This document shows, one piece after another, positions 1 through 12,433 of a DNA stretch of 64,000 bases. The position numbers and the translations under genes are program-made. The stretch spans positions 653,343 through 717,342 of the forward strand of contig OY482850.1 in assembly GCA_960531495.1 (NCBI GenBank), given 5' to 3'. The DNA is from Zeus faber (taxonomy: Eukaryota; Chordata; Actinopteri; Zeiformes; Zeidae). Position 1 is the first letter of the stretch. Each line of letters opens with the position of its first letter. The notes beneath the pieces are model-generated. The model was not told where the DNA came from. It saw nothing but the letters and a program-made list of their open reading frames with translations, and ran no database searches.

Positions 1-32
1 CTCCACGACATATGTGGCGCTACGAGCAGGGT
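1..32 (+). promoter_or_regulatory. ERV-B 5' LTR terminus and primer-binding site
   Basis: Bases 1-10 end in CA, as an LTR should. A TGG-initiated 18-mer starting at position 15 (TGGCGCTACGAGCAGGGT) resembles the site at 3191 in ERV-A1 in position and sequence. A TGG start matches the CCA end of a tRNA primer. I could not assign the tRNA. Confidence 0.5.
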
Positions 33-285
33 TGAGAAATAGGGTCTGAAACGCTGCTGAACCTGGTGCACAGGTCCGCATTTGGGCCACACAAACAGAA
101 GGCGGCCGCCTCAACTCAAAAGGTAAGCAATGCTCTTACTGATTAGATAGGAGCTTTGTGTATGTTTATGTATGCTCTGAGGCTGGGCAGTAAGTAGGAC
201 TCTCCAAATAAAAAACAAAAGTATAAATTTAGCAGCAGATGTTGTTGGGTTACAGAAAAAAAAAGCATGTGCATGTATTAAAATC

Positions 286-722
286 CTGTGAATACCGCTT
301 TATGGGTACAAATTAAATGTACTGTGGAGGACTGAACAGACAGGTCTCTAAGACACCGCCTCAAAGAAGTGTCTCGAGAGGACCTGAATGATGAGAGTAA
401 ATTGTACTTCTGAGATACTGCTTTAAGAAGATAAAGCTTGTTAAAGTCATGCCCAGTCAGAAGTGTTTTCTTTTGAGATACCGCCTCTAAGAGAGAGGGA
501 CTGCTTGGTCACAGGAAAACTGAAGTCTATGATACCGCCTTAAGTCGAGAAGTCTCATAAGGGCCTGCTGGATAGACTGGTTTTGCTCTCGCGCCTCAAG
601 AAAGTGCACTTCGAGACGGTCTGCCTGTGTAAAACTTAACTCTACGGATACCGCTTAGCAAGAAAAAGCTCGATAGAACTGAACGGGTAGTGTATAAATT
701 TAGTCTGCAGATATCGCATAAG
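286..722 (+). repeat. ERV-B leader tandem repeat, 8 units of about 60 bp
   Basis: A degenerate core close to GATACCGCCTCAAGAA recurs at about 291, 352, 414, 477, 533, 590, 648 and 709, a spacing of 56-63 bases. Between cores the units share purine-rich stretches and little else. It lies between the primer-binding site and gag, so it is part of the untranslated leader. No open frame runs through it. Confidence 0.75.
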
Positions 723-835
723 AAAATGCAATGTAGAAACTCAATTTGGCTGGTGAAAAAGAGAGAGAGAGAAAGAAAGGATGGGGTTTCTCTCTCTGTG
801 TCTCTGCATGCGTGAGACTCTCTGCGTGTGTGAGA

Positions 836-2229
<1,394 letters not shown>

Positions 2230-2728
2230 TTGTGTGCAAATTTAAAAACAGCAAAGATGACGATGGGACCGGTAAAAATTCTGGGTAAACGGTTCCCACT
2301 AAGTAAGGAAGAAATAAAACAAACATCACAAAAATGGGCAAAACGTATTAAAAGCTGGCCGGTGGCAGCTGGAAACCGAGAGAGATCCGGAGACAGATAC
2401 ATTAATATCTGCCATTTTCAGGAGATCTATGGTTGAGGCGTTACCAGGACCAGTCAGGAACAAACTGGATGACGTGGTAGGATTTATCTCATCCAAGAGC
2501 CATAAGGAGTTTTGCGATCATTTCATCCACGCGGTGGATAAATTTTGCCTGAATGAACGAAAACTGGCAGAGCAAGGCGAGGCAATACAGAGAATACTGT
2601 CTCAGCTCCAGCTGAAGGAACTGCCCAAGAAAGAGAAAGACAAAAAGAAAATGCAAGGCGTAGCAACCGCAGCTGAACCAGGCATCGTGACACCAATCAC
2701 TGAGCTCGGTCCGCCCCCAGTTAAGTAA
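2230..2728 (+). pseudogene. ERV-B gag N-terminal remnant
   Basis: Two short frames overlap by eight bases (2230-2436 and 2429-2728). The second encodes about 99 residues: a predicted helical stretch, a Lys/Glu-rich charged segment (about residues 64-74), then a Pro-rich end. Position after the leader and before pol, with helices followed by a basic linker, fits a matrix-like gag N-terminus. The frame stops at TAA in the target duplication and, with ERV-A1 removed, would stop at the same codon, so truncation predates the invasion. There is no capsid and no Cys-His box. The gag call rests on context more than on sequence similarity. Confidence 0.45.
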
Positions 2729-2729
2729 C

Positions 2730-3187
2730 TGAGGTGTCTGGAAGGTTTGAGGTGAATAGGTCACTGAGCTCCCAAAGCTGAGATATAGTGCGGGAATAAT
2801 AATAACGTATGTTACTGTAGATTTATTGTCTCAATGTCAAACGAAGAACGAAAACAACAATGGGTCTATTCAGAGGTCCTATGGGAGAGAAATTTTGTCG
2901 ATTCTTCCAGCTCGACCAGAGGAGGAAATGTTTAGATTTATGCAAGACAGAGGCTGAGCAGGCACCTATGGGTTGGAACCAGATGTGGTATGTTATCTCT
3001 GTACAGCTATAAAAGCGAGTGCAGAGCGTCACTTGGGAGAGATTCCATGCGGCTCGGGTCTCTCCTAGGACGTCCTAGGCAAGTCTGGTTTGATGCTGAT
3101 TTGTGTAATAAAACTATTATTTTAATCAAGTCAGCGTCAGCGGTCACTCCTTCATTCTTCAACACATAACACCCATCAAAAACTACG
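2730..3187 (+). repeat. ERV-A1 5' LTR
   Basis: It begins TGAGGTGTCTGG and ends close to AACTAC before the primer site; the other copies end in ACTACA. A TATAAAA box lies at 3008-3014 and an AATAAA polyadenylation signal at 3107-3112, giving a U3-R-U5 order. The U3 type is shared with 14939-15398 and 36444-36905, but not with ERV-A3. Confidence 0.93.
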
Positions 3188-3190
3188 AAG

Positions 3191-3208
3191 TGGCGTCACG
3201 AATCAGGA
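3191..3208 (+). promoter_or_regulatory. ERV-A1 primer-binding site
   Basis: TGGCGTCACGAATCAGGA follows the LTR by a few bases. ERV-A3 has the same site at 52312-52329 with its first T changed to A. It resembles several tRNA 3' ends only partly, so no primer tRNA is named. Confidence 0.7.
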
Positions 3209-3468
3209 TCTGTTGGGCCTCATCTGCCGATGCTGCCTGCTCCAGCGAACTGCCGCTCTCAGGGTGAGTGACCTCTCACAAAATTGAGCTGTTATGTGGG
3301 CTGGAGCAGTTGTGTTTTTTGGCAAAGAGACTGCACTGAGATTATGCGGAGATGGAGATGATGTGTTGATGTGTGAAGTGAGTTTCCGTCTAAATTGGGG
3401 TTAATTAAGATGTAAAAGATGTAAATAAGGGGAATAAGAGAATAATAAATGAAAAAAAAGAGAATTAA

Positions 3469-4787
3469 GTTGAAATAGAGAATAGACGAGAGAAATAAAA
3501 GTTAAAAGTTAAATGTTGAAATAGAGAATAGAGACGAGAGAAATAAAAGTTAAAAGTTAAAAGTTGAAATAGAGAATAGAGACGACAGAATTAAAAGCTA
3601 AAAGTTAAAAGTTGAAATAGAGAATATGGACGAGAGAAATGAAAAATGAAGTTAAAAGTAAAAGTTAAAGGCTTAAAAGATGTGGAGAAAGTAGAAATAA
3701 AAAAGTAATTGTAGAATGGTAGAACTAGTAGCCAAAAGTTATTTAAATAACGATGCAAGATTAACGAAGACAGGGCCCGTATCTCGTTAAACAGTAAGAC
3801 GTGTACATTAAATGCTGCGTGAAAGTTGGCCGAATGAAAATATAATATAGTCAAATCTAGTTCGGAAAAACAAGAGGAAATAACCCTGGCCAGGGGAATT
3901 GACTCAAAATAAAATTATATGAATAAAGATGAAAAAGGTGAAAGTAAAGTGAAAAAGAGATAAAAGTTAAAAGCCTAAAGTAAGATGAAAAATATGAAAA
4001 GTGAAAAAGAGATAAAAGTTAAAAGCCTAAAGTAAGATGAAAAGTGAAAAAGAGATAAAAGTCAAAAGTCTAAAGTAAGAAGAAAAAGATAAAGTGAAAT
4101 AAAAAAGAGTTACAAGTTAAAGGCTCAAAAGATGAAAAATAAAGTTTGAGAAGAAAAGTGGGGAAAAACAGGGCAGAACCTGCTCTGGAGAACTAGTGAA
4201 CATGCATGATGAGAGAATCTGATTAAAAAGAATTTGTTAAAAGTTTGGCCAAAGTAAAATTTTAAAAGTCTGGCCAAGGTGAAAATTTTGATGAAATTAG
4301 AAAAGTATAAATGAGTCGACGTAAAACATAAAGCTAAGCGCTGTTGAAGTCTCTGGGGGATTAGATGTTCTGCTGGTCAGACATATCTTTTTCTTTTTTT
4401 CTTTTTGTGTGTGTGTGAGTGTGAAGGTGCCACATGTGTGAAGAGCGTTGTGTATGTTTTGTGTATGTATAAGTGATAGATATATGTGTTATTAAATAGG
4501 TATACATGTGTGGTGAGCAGTTGAATAATACATAAAGAGAAACATTTCTTGCACCTTTAGGGATAAACATATATGTGCCTGTTTACGGACTTTGTAAAGT
4601 TGATAAATATATATGAGCCTTTCTTTAAGGACTTTTGATAAATATATCTGAGCCTTTTTCTTTAAGGACGTTTGATAAATATACGTATATGAGCCTTTTT
4701 TCCGAGGACGTTTGTGCATTTGATAAAGGATATGAACCTTTACAGGACTTTATATAGTTGATAACAAAATGAGCCTTCTGAAGGACG
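3469..4787 (+). repeat. ERV-A1 leader: three arrays of short tandem repeats
   Basis: First array, 3469-3660: four copies of a 46-48 base unit starting GTTGAAATAGAGAATA. Second, about 3930-4135: three or four purine-rich units with the core AAAGTAAGATGAAAA about 45-50 bases apart. Third, 4599-4787: five units starting GATAAATAT with a GAGCCTTT core and ending AAGGAC, 27-48 bases each. Arrays two and three recur in ERV-A2 (29641-29870, 30300-30540) and ERV-A3 (52915-53000, 53431-53610). They belong to a leader of about 3 kb before gag. Confidence 0.8.
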
Positions 4788-6284
4788 AGAGCCACAGTCT
4801 GCTTACACATACATGTACACATTCAGAAAAGAAAAGAAAATCTCCTGCTCTGAATTGGAAGGAGGATTTGTAATTTGTTTGATTGGCGTGTGGGTTTTTT
4901 ATTTTTCTTTTTGGGCTTGGGGTGTGTGTGGCGGTGATTTCTGTGGGTCCTGTCTGGTTAAAGGAGCAGATGGTCTTGTTGGGGTGAAGGGAGACTCTGG
5001 TTCTTGATGCAAGAAAAGAGGTTTTGTGTTTCGACTGCTGAGAGAAAACAGCTTTGATTTACGACTGTGCGTAACTGCATTGCGCTGGGCTGTTCCTACG
5101 GGAGCCAAAACAGGATGTTCACTCGCTGACGACCAGTCCATACTGGAAGTCTTTGCTAAACTTAAGAGGTGGAGCAAGGGGTGGTGCTTCACACAAGAGT
5201 GGAATTTAGTTAACTCCTCCTGACAAAAGGGGCTGGTGAGCCCCCCCCTACTCTTTTCTCTCAGTAGTTAGAAGAAAAAATAATAAGATAAAATAAAATC
5301 AAATAGATAAATAGAATACAAATAATAAAATAAAATATAATAATAAAATAATAATAAAAATAACTAATTAAAAGGGATATTAGATTGACTAATATACTCT
5401 TTAGACTTTAAATGCATTGCATGATTAAAAGTAACCATTGCTTTATTTCAAGTGTGCGCAAAATAAAAAAGCTGATAATGTATGTAACACTGAATTGTAT
5501 TACAGTGTGTATAAGAATTTAGAGTGAGCCTAAGGCATTGAACTCTCCTGTTGTTCTTTTTCTTTTTTCTTTCTTCCTCACTTTTCCTATGCTGAGTGAA
5601 AGCTGGGGAAAGACAGAGAAGATGGAATGAGTCTGAACTGAATCATCCATAGGGCAGATGACAAGACATCTGGCAGATCTTCACAGACACTGAGGCTTGC
5701 CGATGACAACGTTCTGGAATCCTGAATCCATCCAAACCAATTAAAGGCCAGTACGGTTTTATCCACAAACTCTTTCAACAGACCTCACCTGCATTTACCT
5801 ATATGCCTATAAATTTAGTTATAATAAATGTGTTTAGCTTGTTTTCACATATGGGATTGTAGTAGTTCTTTTTCATACCTTGCATTTGCAATTATTTAGT
5901 GAGAGACTTGGCAACGGACTGACCAATTAAGGCATTTGCCTAATTAATAGAGTATTATTGACTGATTGATTGATTGATCACATGTGGAAAAGCTGATTTG
6001 ATTTAAATACTGTTGAGTTCTGTGAATATTGGTTTCATTATCTGGGTATGATATATCTATGCTGTTTTGAGAATGAACACTGATATCATTTTGATAATTG
6101 AACATAAATGAGTGTGAATGATAGTGAACAAGTGAATTGGCTTTCACAAGTGGGAAGCGATTGGTCTCCTTTGGGGTTGGCAAATTCAGCTGTTTTTGAT
6201 GAGTGTGATTACATAGGGCTTTATAAACAAATTTAAAAATAATTCAATTTGATTTACAATAAAAGAAAAATAAGGGTCATTAGG
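4788..6284 (+). other. ERV-A1 distal leader, no intact gene
   Basis: Conserved among the three ERV-A copies. It contains a stretch near 5000-5225 that is partly open in ERV-A3 but has stops here, then AT-rich sequence (5270-5400) and further leader up to the gag start. No promoter or RNA gene was seen. Confidence 0.5.
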
Positions 6285-7362
6285 ATGTCAAAAATGGATA
6301 CTAAAATTACAAAAGTAATCACTCCTATTGATGTAGTGCAAAAGAACAATCCCCTTATTAAAGATATTGCAAAAATATCAGGAAAATTGAGCAAGCGTTG
6401 GCCTGACATTGAACAACCATGGCCAGTGGAAGGAACTCTTAACCCAGATGTGATTAAAACAATGCAGGTGCTTGTGTCCACATATAAAGTAAATCAAAAG
6501 AAAGGCAAGAAAGGAAAGAGATGCACGGAGAAAAGACAAACAGAACTTGGCATTCTGCAACTGTTCGCAAAAGGAGGGACAGACATGGTTCGAAGCTGAA
6601 AAGGAAAAAAGAGAACAACGTAGACAAGAAATAAAGAAAAATGAAAAGGAAACAGAAAAATTTATGGAGAACATTACCGCACTCTTCTCACATACAGTAT
6701 CTGTAAAGAAGCCCCCGCCTTATGAGAAGGAGGTGAAGTGCACTGATGTTCATCCCCAGCTCCCAGTGATTACACAGGAGGGCAACTATCTCTTCAAAGA
6801 TGAGGATGAACAAATAATAGAGATGGGCAAGGCTAAAACAACCATAAAGATGTACCCGAGCTCCAACAGTACAAAGAAGAAGGAACAGGACCAGGAGACT
6901 CTCAGAAAATTCAACCAAATACAGTTGGTGGATAATAAGAAGAAGAAAAAGAAACAAGCTGTGGTTATGCAGAGCCAGTCACAACTAAATCAATTACCAC
7001 CACAACCACAGCAAGGACAGATTCAGGTACTACCACCTGTGGTCTTCACTGTCTCCTTTCCACAGCCAGTTTTTGACAAACCACAAACATGGAGAGGAAG
7101 AGGTCAAGGAAATTTAGAAAGAGGAATAGGAGGAAATTTCCAACAGTCTCAAGGAGCGTGTCATAATTGTGGACAACTAGGTCATTTTGTACGTGACTGC
7201 TACAGGTTCAGAGGAGGCTTCAGAGGAGGCTTCAGAAGAGGATTCAAAGGAGGCTTCAGAGGACAACCACAGCCACCCAGGGGACCAGCGAACCCTTACA
7301 GGGGTCCGTACCTGGTTTCTAGGGGTGCCCAGAAGACTCGAAAGGGAGGTGTCAGCTGGTAG
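6285..7362 (+). pseudogene. ERV-A1 gag, capsid deleted, zinc knuckle kept
   Basis: The first ATG of the conserved gag start is at 6285. The N-terminal part runs to about 6600, then the frame moves to one that is open from 6547 to 7362. The second frame ends in one zinc knuckle of CX2CX4HX4C form (about residues 206-219 of that frame) followed by Gly-Arg-Phe repeats. Compared with ERV-A2, about 1.1 kb of capsid sequence is missing near 6875, where the two edges share a short AGAAGGAAC-like motif. Gag packages the genome and builds the virion core; this copy could not, lacking capsid. The single knuckle fits class I retroviruses. Confidence 0.8.
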
Positions 7363-7787
7363 TATCAGGGCCAGAGCAAGATCCAAAAATAGAGGTGAAA
7401 ATAAATGATAAGCCATTGGATTGGAAATCTTAGTCCAGAGCTATTAGAGCCAGCCAAGATGTGGGAGAAGTTCATTGTGGCAAATATGCCTGATGCTAAG
7501 CCCCCTGAGTACCCACATTACTGCACGCTGAAATAATTCAAGAAAGCTGACCAATTGAATCCAGAAGAATGGTTGAGTAGTCAACCGAAGCATTTTCCGC
7601 TGACCTCATGCTGCATAATTGTGGGACCACAAGGAGCAGCTATGAAGATAAACACCAATGAATATCTTGAGAAAGAGAATGGCATTGAGAAAAGTGTGCC
7701 ACATGTGATTTGATGGTGGCTGAAGGATTTGAGCGGAAGCATAGAGGGGAAATGATGGCATAAGCTGAGGAAGCCATTTTTTCGCCA
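7363..7787 (+). pseudogene. ERV-A1 protease-region remnant
   Basis: A short frame after gag resembles the start of a retropepsin but stops by about 7430, and no Asp-Thr/Ser-Gly active-site triplet is visible. Several stops follow up to the next long frame. ERV-A2 lacks this region altogether. Confidence 0.45.
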
Positions 7788-8130
7788 ATGAAGGAGAATC
7801 TTGCTATCACGATAAGTGAAGAACAGAAGTTCATGAAAATCATGATTTCAGCTCAAGGACAAAGACAACCACAAGTGATACAGATGACACATGAGTCAAT
7901 GTTCAGCGCTAAATTGGACTCAGACAGCATAAGAGAGGAGATGCTGCAACAAATTCCAGAATGTTTGTGGTCACGACAGAGTACTGACATCGGACTTGTG
8001 AAGTCAGCCCAACCGGTGAGAGTTGAACTGAGACCAGGAACCAAACCTCCTTGGAAGAACCAATATCCACTAAAGAAGGAGGCAATCAAAGGGATTGAAC
8101 CACAAATTGAAGGACTGTTAAAAGCAGGTG
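7788..8130 (+). pseudogene. ERV-A1 reverse transcriptase, 5' part
   Basis: This open frame covers the end of the protease-RT linker and the RT fingers. The last third matches the usual class I RT entry: a Pro-Gly-Thr-Lys-Pro-Pro-Trp segment and a helix ending in Leu-Lys-Ala-Gly. At 8131 the reading enters LINE sequence. The continuation of RT lies at 11456. ERV-A2 at 34106-34360 shows the uninterrupted arrangement. Confidence 0.85.
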
Positions 8131-8656
8131 AAAAAAAAGCAGATTCAAGATTTCAAGATTCAAGATTCAAGATTTTTATTTGTCACATACATATACATAC
8201 TTCCATACATATATGCAGTGAAATGTAATGCAACGCACCCGGTGATAGCACACAATATGTCCTAGGAAAAAATAAAAAATAAAATAAAATAAAAAGTAGA
8301 AAATTCCTTTCTAATAGACCGACTAACTGACTCCTAAAACGTAATACAGTAAGTGGAATACTTATAGAATAAGATAAAAATATATAGAATAAAATACAAT
8401 AAAAATAAATTGAAATAAAATGGAATAGATAGAAGGAATATGCCTATGTATATACAGATATGTGCATTTAAAGTGGCATGTGAATTAAAGTGGCATGTGA
8501 ATGTGAATAGTGTGAGGTAGTGTTTGGGATAATACAGCACAGTATACAACAGTACGGCGCAGCAATACGGCATCACGAACAACCCTGAACAGTGACACAG
8601 TATGCGGTACAGTATGCTACATACAGTACAGTAGGTAGTGGAGCCTAGTGCATGGC

Positions 8657-9840
8657 TCAGTTAGGACCCCTGGTGAGGTCAGCGTTGACAGTTCTGATGG
8701 CTTGCGGGAAAAAACTCTGTCTCAGTCTCTCTGTTCTCGCTGCGTGACTGCGGAGGCGCTTGCCTGACCGCAGCAGCTGAAACAGTCCGTTGTTGGGGTG
8801 ATGAGGATCCTTCATGATCCTACGGGCTCTGCTACTACACCTCCTGGTGTATAACTCCTGCAAGGGGGGGAGGGTAGTTCCAGTAGTACGTTCAGCTGAA
8901 TGCACCACCCTCTGCAGGGCCCGCCTGTCCTGGGCAGTACAGTTCCCAAACCAGGCAGTGATGTTGCCTGTCAGGATGCTCTCCACTGCTCCAGAGTAGA
9001 AGGACTTGAGGATCCTCACCGAGACCCGGAATTTCCTCAGCTGCCTGAGGTGGTAGAGACGCTGCCTCGCCTTTCTCACCAGAGTGTCTGTGTGAACAGT
9101 CCATGTTAAGTCCTCTGTGATGTGGACTCCCAGATATCTGAAGCTGCTCACCCTATCGACAGAAGTCCCATTAATCCACAAGGGCGCGTACGTCCTCGAT
9201 TGTGATCCACGCCTAAAGTCCACAATCAGCTCCTTGGTTTTGCTGACGTTCAGGTGGAGGCTGTTGTCCTGGCACCAGAGTGACAGGTCAGCCACCTCCT
9301 CGCGGTAGGCCTTCTCATTGCAGTCGGTGATCAGGCCCACGACCACGGTGTCGTCAGCAAACTTGATGATGGTGTTGGAGCTGGACCTGGCCACACAGTC
9401 ATGTGTGTACAGTGAGTACAGTAGGGGGCTGAGGACGCAGCCCTGGGGGGATCCTGTGTTCAGGGTGAGGGAGCTTGACATGTACCCCCCCACCTTGACC
9501 ACCTGGGGGCGGCCTGTGAGGAAGTCCAGGATCCAGGTGCACAGCGGACCATTCAATCCTAGCTCCATCAGCTTGACAGCCAGTATGGTGGGAACTATGG
9601 TGTTGAAAGCTGAACTATAATCAATGAACAGCATTCTCACATAGGCCCCCTTCTGGCCATCCAGGTGCGTGAGCGTGGTGTGCAGTACCTGGGAGGCCGC
9701 GTCATCCGTGGTCTGTTTTGCCGGTACGCGAACTGCAACGGGTCCAAGGTGTGGTGGAGGGAGGCGCAGATGTAATCCTTAATCAGCCTCTCGAAACACT
9801 TCATGACCACCGAGGTGAGGGCCAACGGACGGTAGTCATT
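8657..9840 (-). pseudogene. LINE reverse transcriptase, frameshifted
   Basis: The frame 9640-8657 encodes about 327 residues of RT and C-terminal domain, with Asp-Tyr-Ser-Ser-Ala-Phe-Asn in the first catalytic block, Ser-Pro-Gln-Gly, and Phe-Ala-Asp-Asp in the active site. The preceding part lies in another frame (9825-9637), so a frameshift near 9700 interrupts the polymerase. The enzyme copies its own RNA onto nicked target DNA. The stop at 8657 is the natural end, since the same end occurs in the copy at 45049. Confidence 0.9.
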
Positions 9841-11385
9841 CAGGCAGGCAGGAGAGGTGATCTTCGGGACAGGAACGACGTAGACCTCTTGAAGCAGGAC
9901 GGTACCACTGATTCAGCCAGGGAGATATTGAATATTGTAGTGAACACCGGAGCTAGCTGGTTAGCACAGGTCTTCAGTACTCGCCCAGATATGCCGTCTG
10001 GGCCCGCAGCTTTCCTGGTGTTCACCCGCATCAAAGCCCTCCTGACCTCGTGCACGGACACTGAGAGTGCGCGCTCGTCCCCAGCGGTGTAACTCCAATT
10101 AGCCGGCGAGCAAGCGGTGCTGCTGCCAGACTCCAACCGCGCATAAAAGGAGTTCAGTTGGTTGGCCAGGGAGGCGTCCACACTCGTGGCTGGGGAGGAG
10201 CTGCTCTTGTAGTTTGTTATTGTTCGCAGCCCCTCCCACAAGCGTCTTGTGTCCCCCCGCTCCATCTGCAGCTCCACGGTGTCTCTGTACGTCCGTTTGG
10301 CGTCCCTCACCGCCCTCCGCAGATTGTACGACGCCGCTTTGTAGTTGTCCATGTTACCAGATACAAGTCCGTCGTTGTAAGCGGCCGTGCGCGCATTCAG
10401 AGCGCAGCGGATGGATTTATCAACCCATGGTTTCTGGTTTGGAAATATCCGAACTTTCACCGTGGGAACGATTTCATCCGCTAGCGTAGCCACAAAACTT
10501 ACTACAGCCTCCGTAAACTCGCTGACGTCACTTGAACTTGTTTGGAACATGTCCCAGTCTACGTCAGTCAGAGCGTCCTGAAGCGCAGCCTCTGATTGGT
10601 CCGTCCACCGCTTCACTTCCCTCGTCACCACCAGATCCCGCGCGATCAGAGGCCTGTAAACAGGAAGCAGCGAGATCGCGGCATGATCTGATTTCCCGAA
10701 AGCAGGGAGCGACACGGGCTTGTATCCGTTCTTGTAAGGAGTGTAACAATGGTCCAGAGTTCTGTCTCCCCTGGTGGCACACGTGATGTGTTGGTGGAAA
10801 TTCGGCAGAACTTTTTTAAGGTTGGCCCTGTTAAAGTCCCCAGTCACCACCACAGCCGCGTCGGGATGTCTGTTCTGAAATCCGCACAACACATCGTATA
10901 GAACCGACAGAGCTGCGTCGGTGTCCGCTTGCGGTGGGATATAAACGGCTGTAATGATGACCGTGCTGAATTCCCGGGGGAGATAAAATGGACGGCATAG
11001 TATGGTCAGCTGTTCCAGGTTCGGCGAGCAGGAGTGGGAGAGGGAATTTGGTGTTGTTGGCGTTACACCAGCGGTTGTTTACCATTAGGCAGACGCCTCC
11101 ACCTTTGGATTTCCCCGACTCTCCCGTTCTGTCGCCGCGGAACACGGAGAAGGCCTCGGCTGGACGTATGGCTTCATCCGGCACCAGTGGGTTCAGCCAT
11201 GTTTCCGTCAGGCAGAGGACGCAACAGTTCCTCGTGTCTCGCTGGAATTGAATCCTCGCTCGAAGTTCATCCATCTTGTTCTCCAGGGACTGGACGTTGG
11301 CAAGAAGGATGCTTGGCAGAGGTGGACGGTAAGGTTGCGTCCTCATTCTGACCCGAATGCCGCCTCGTTTACCTCGGTGCTTCCT
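9840..11385 (-). pseudogene. LINE endonuclease and linker, frameshifted
   Basis: Two overlapping minus-strand frames (11346-10831 and 10892-9840) together cover the APE-type endonuclease that nicks target DNA. Visible motifs are Asn-Val-Gln-Ser near the start, Thr-Glu-Thr-Trp-Leu, Gly-Asp-Phe-Asn and Ser-Asp-His at the domain end. A frame change near 10900 breaks the protein. The first frame continues upstream of its ATG with a basic Arg/Gly-rich segment, so the true start is further out or lost. Confidence 0.85.
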
Positions 11386-11455
11386 CCGTGGGCCGGCTCG
11401 TGGAACAGCGACTCCATTTTTGGAGCGACCGCTAGGGGCGGCGCCACTCTCGCCT

Positions 11456-12433
11456 ATACGCCTATATTGCCTTTAAAGAAACCAGATGAGTCCTATCGCT
11501 TGGTACATGATTAAGGAGCGATAAATGAAGTGGTGCAGGATTTTTCAGCAGATGTACCAGATCCACATACCTTGTTAGCCCAAATTCCTCCAGAGGCTAC
11601 ACACTTCACAGTGTTGGATTTGTGTGGAGCATTTTTCAGTGTTCCACTGAGCAAAGAAAGTCAAGGATTGTTTGGATTCACATACAAAGGACAAACCTTC
11701 AAGTACAAGAGGCTCCATCAAGGATTCAAACATAGCCCTCACATTTTCAATAAAGTGTTGCAGGATGACTTGGCTGGGATTGATCAGATCTTGAAAAGTA
11801 CTGTCATTCAGTATGTGGACGACATCGTCATCCGTTCACCAGATAAGGAAACGTGCCATGAGGACTCAATCAAACTGTTACAGCTACTGGCAGACAAAGG
11901 ACATAAGGCCTCTCAGAAGAAGCTACAGTATTGTCAAGAAAAAGTTGTTTATTTGGGTCAAACAATAACCCATGGACACAGACGCATCTCAGAGTCATTT
12001 GGAAGCCATTCGAACGGCACCAAAGCCTAGAACAGTCAGAGAGATGATGACATTTCTTGGCATTGTGGGATATTCGTCAGCCTGGGTAGAAGATTATGCC
12101 TGCCTAACAGGGTCTTTGAGAGCCATGATAAAAGAGACTGGGAATGCTCAACTCCATTGTAACCTCACCTGGACGCAGGAAGGTCTTATGGCACAAACGA
12201 TCAAACAGAGGCTACAAGATGCTCCAGCACTAGCACTGCCAGACTACTCTAAGAACTTTTTGCTGTATGTGGCTACGTCCACTGGAGGCAAATATGCATG
12301 TGCAGTTCTTTGTCAGCCAACAGGTACAGGGACAAGCCCTCAACCTGTCGTATTATTCTACTGCCTATTCAGAAGTAGAATCGGGGCTACCACGGTGCTA
12401 CAGAGCAATGGTGGGAGTTTATCTAATGTATGA
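11456..12433 (+). pseudogene. ERV-A1 reverse transcriptase, 3' part
   Basis: The sequence resumes at the codon region where the LINE entered. An in-frame stop (TAA, about 11512) precedes the 11530-12030 frame. The polymerase palm is well preserved and keeps the Tyr-Val-Asp-Asp catalytic motif (about 11812-11823). Near 11985 the frame changes; the thumb and connection continue in 11972-12433 and then break again. RT makes proviral DNA from genomic RNA. ERV-A2 carries the same frame change near 34920, so it was present before the copies split or arose in a common source. Confidence 0.9.

Larger units (their letters stand above)
8131..11455 (-). mobile_element. LINE-1 copy: Jockey-superfamily (CR1/L2/Rex1-like) retrotransposon in ERV-A1 RT
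   Basis: The element reads on the minus strand: an endonuclease domain (11385-10500), a linker, a reverse transcriptase (about 9850-8657), an A-rich 3' untranslated region, and a tail made of ATCTTGA units (8131-8180). Right and left edges are set by comparison with ERV-A2, which lacks the insert. About 30 bases of ERV-A target present in ERV-A2 are absent here and no target duplication is seen. A second, 5'-truncated copy sits at 44573-47331. The assignment rests on an apurinic-type endonuclease plus an RT with a Phe-Ala-Asp-Asp active site; the exact clade is undetermined. Confidence 0.9.

Noticed and set aside
4361..4822. Minus-strand Lys/Ile/Tyr-rich frames in the leader
   Set aside because: They follow the tandem units and change reading between the three ERV-A copies.
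8814..11351. Plus-strand frames over the LINE
   Set aside because: These are shadows of the minus-strand endonuclease and RT. The same applies to 45206-47307.
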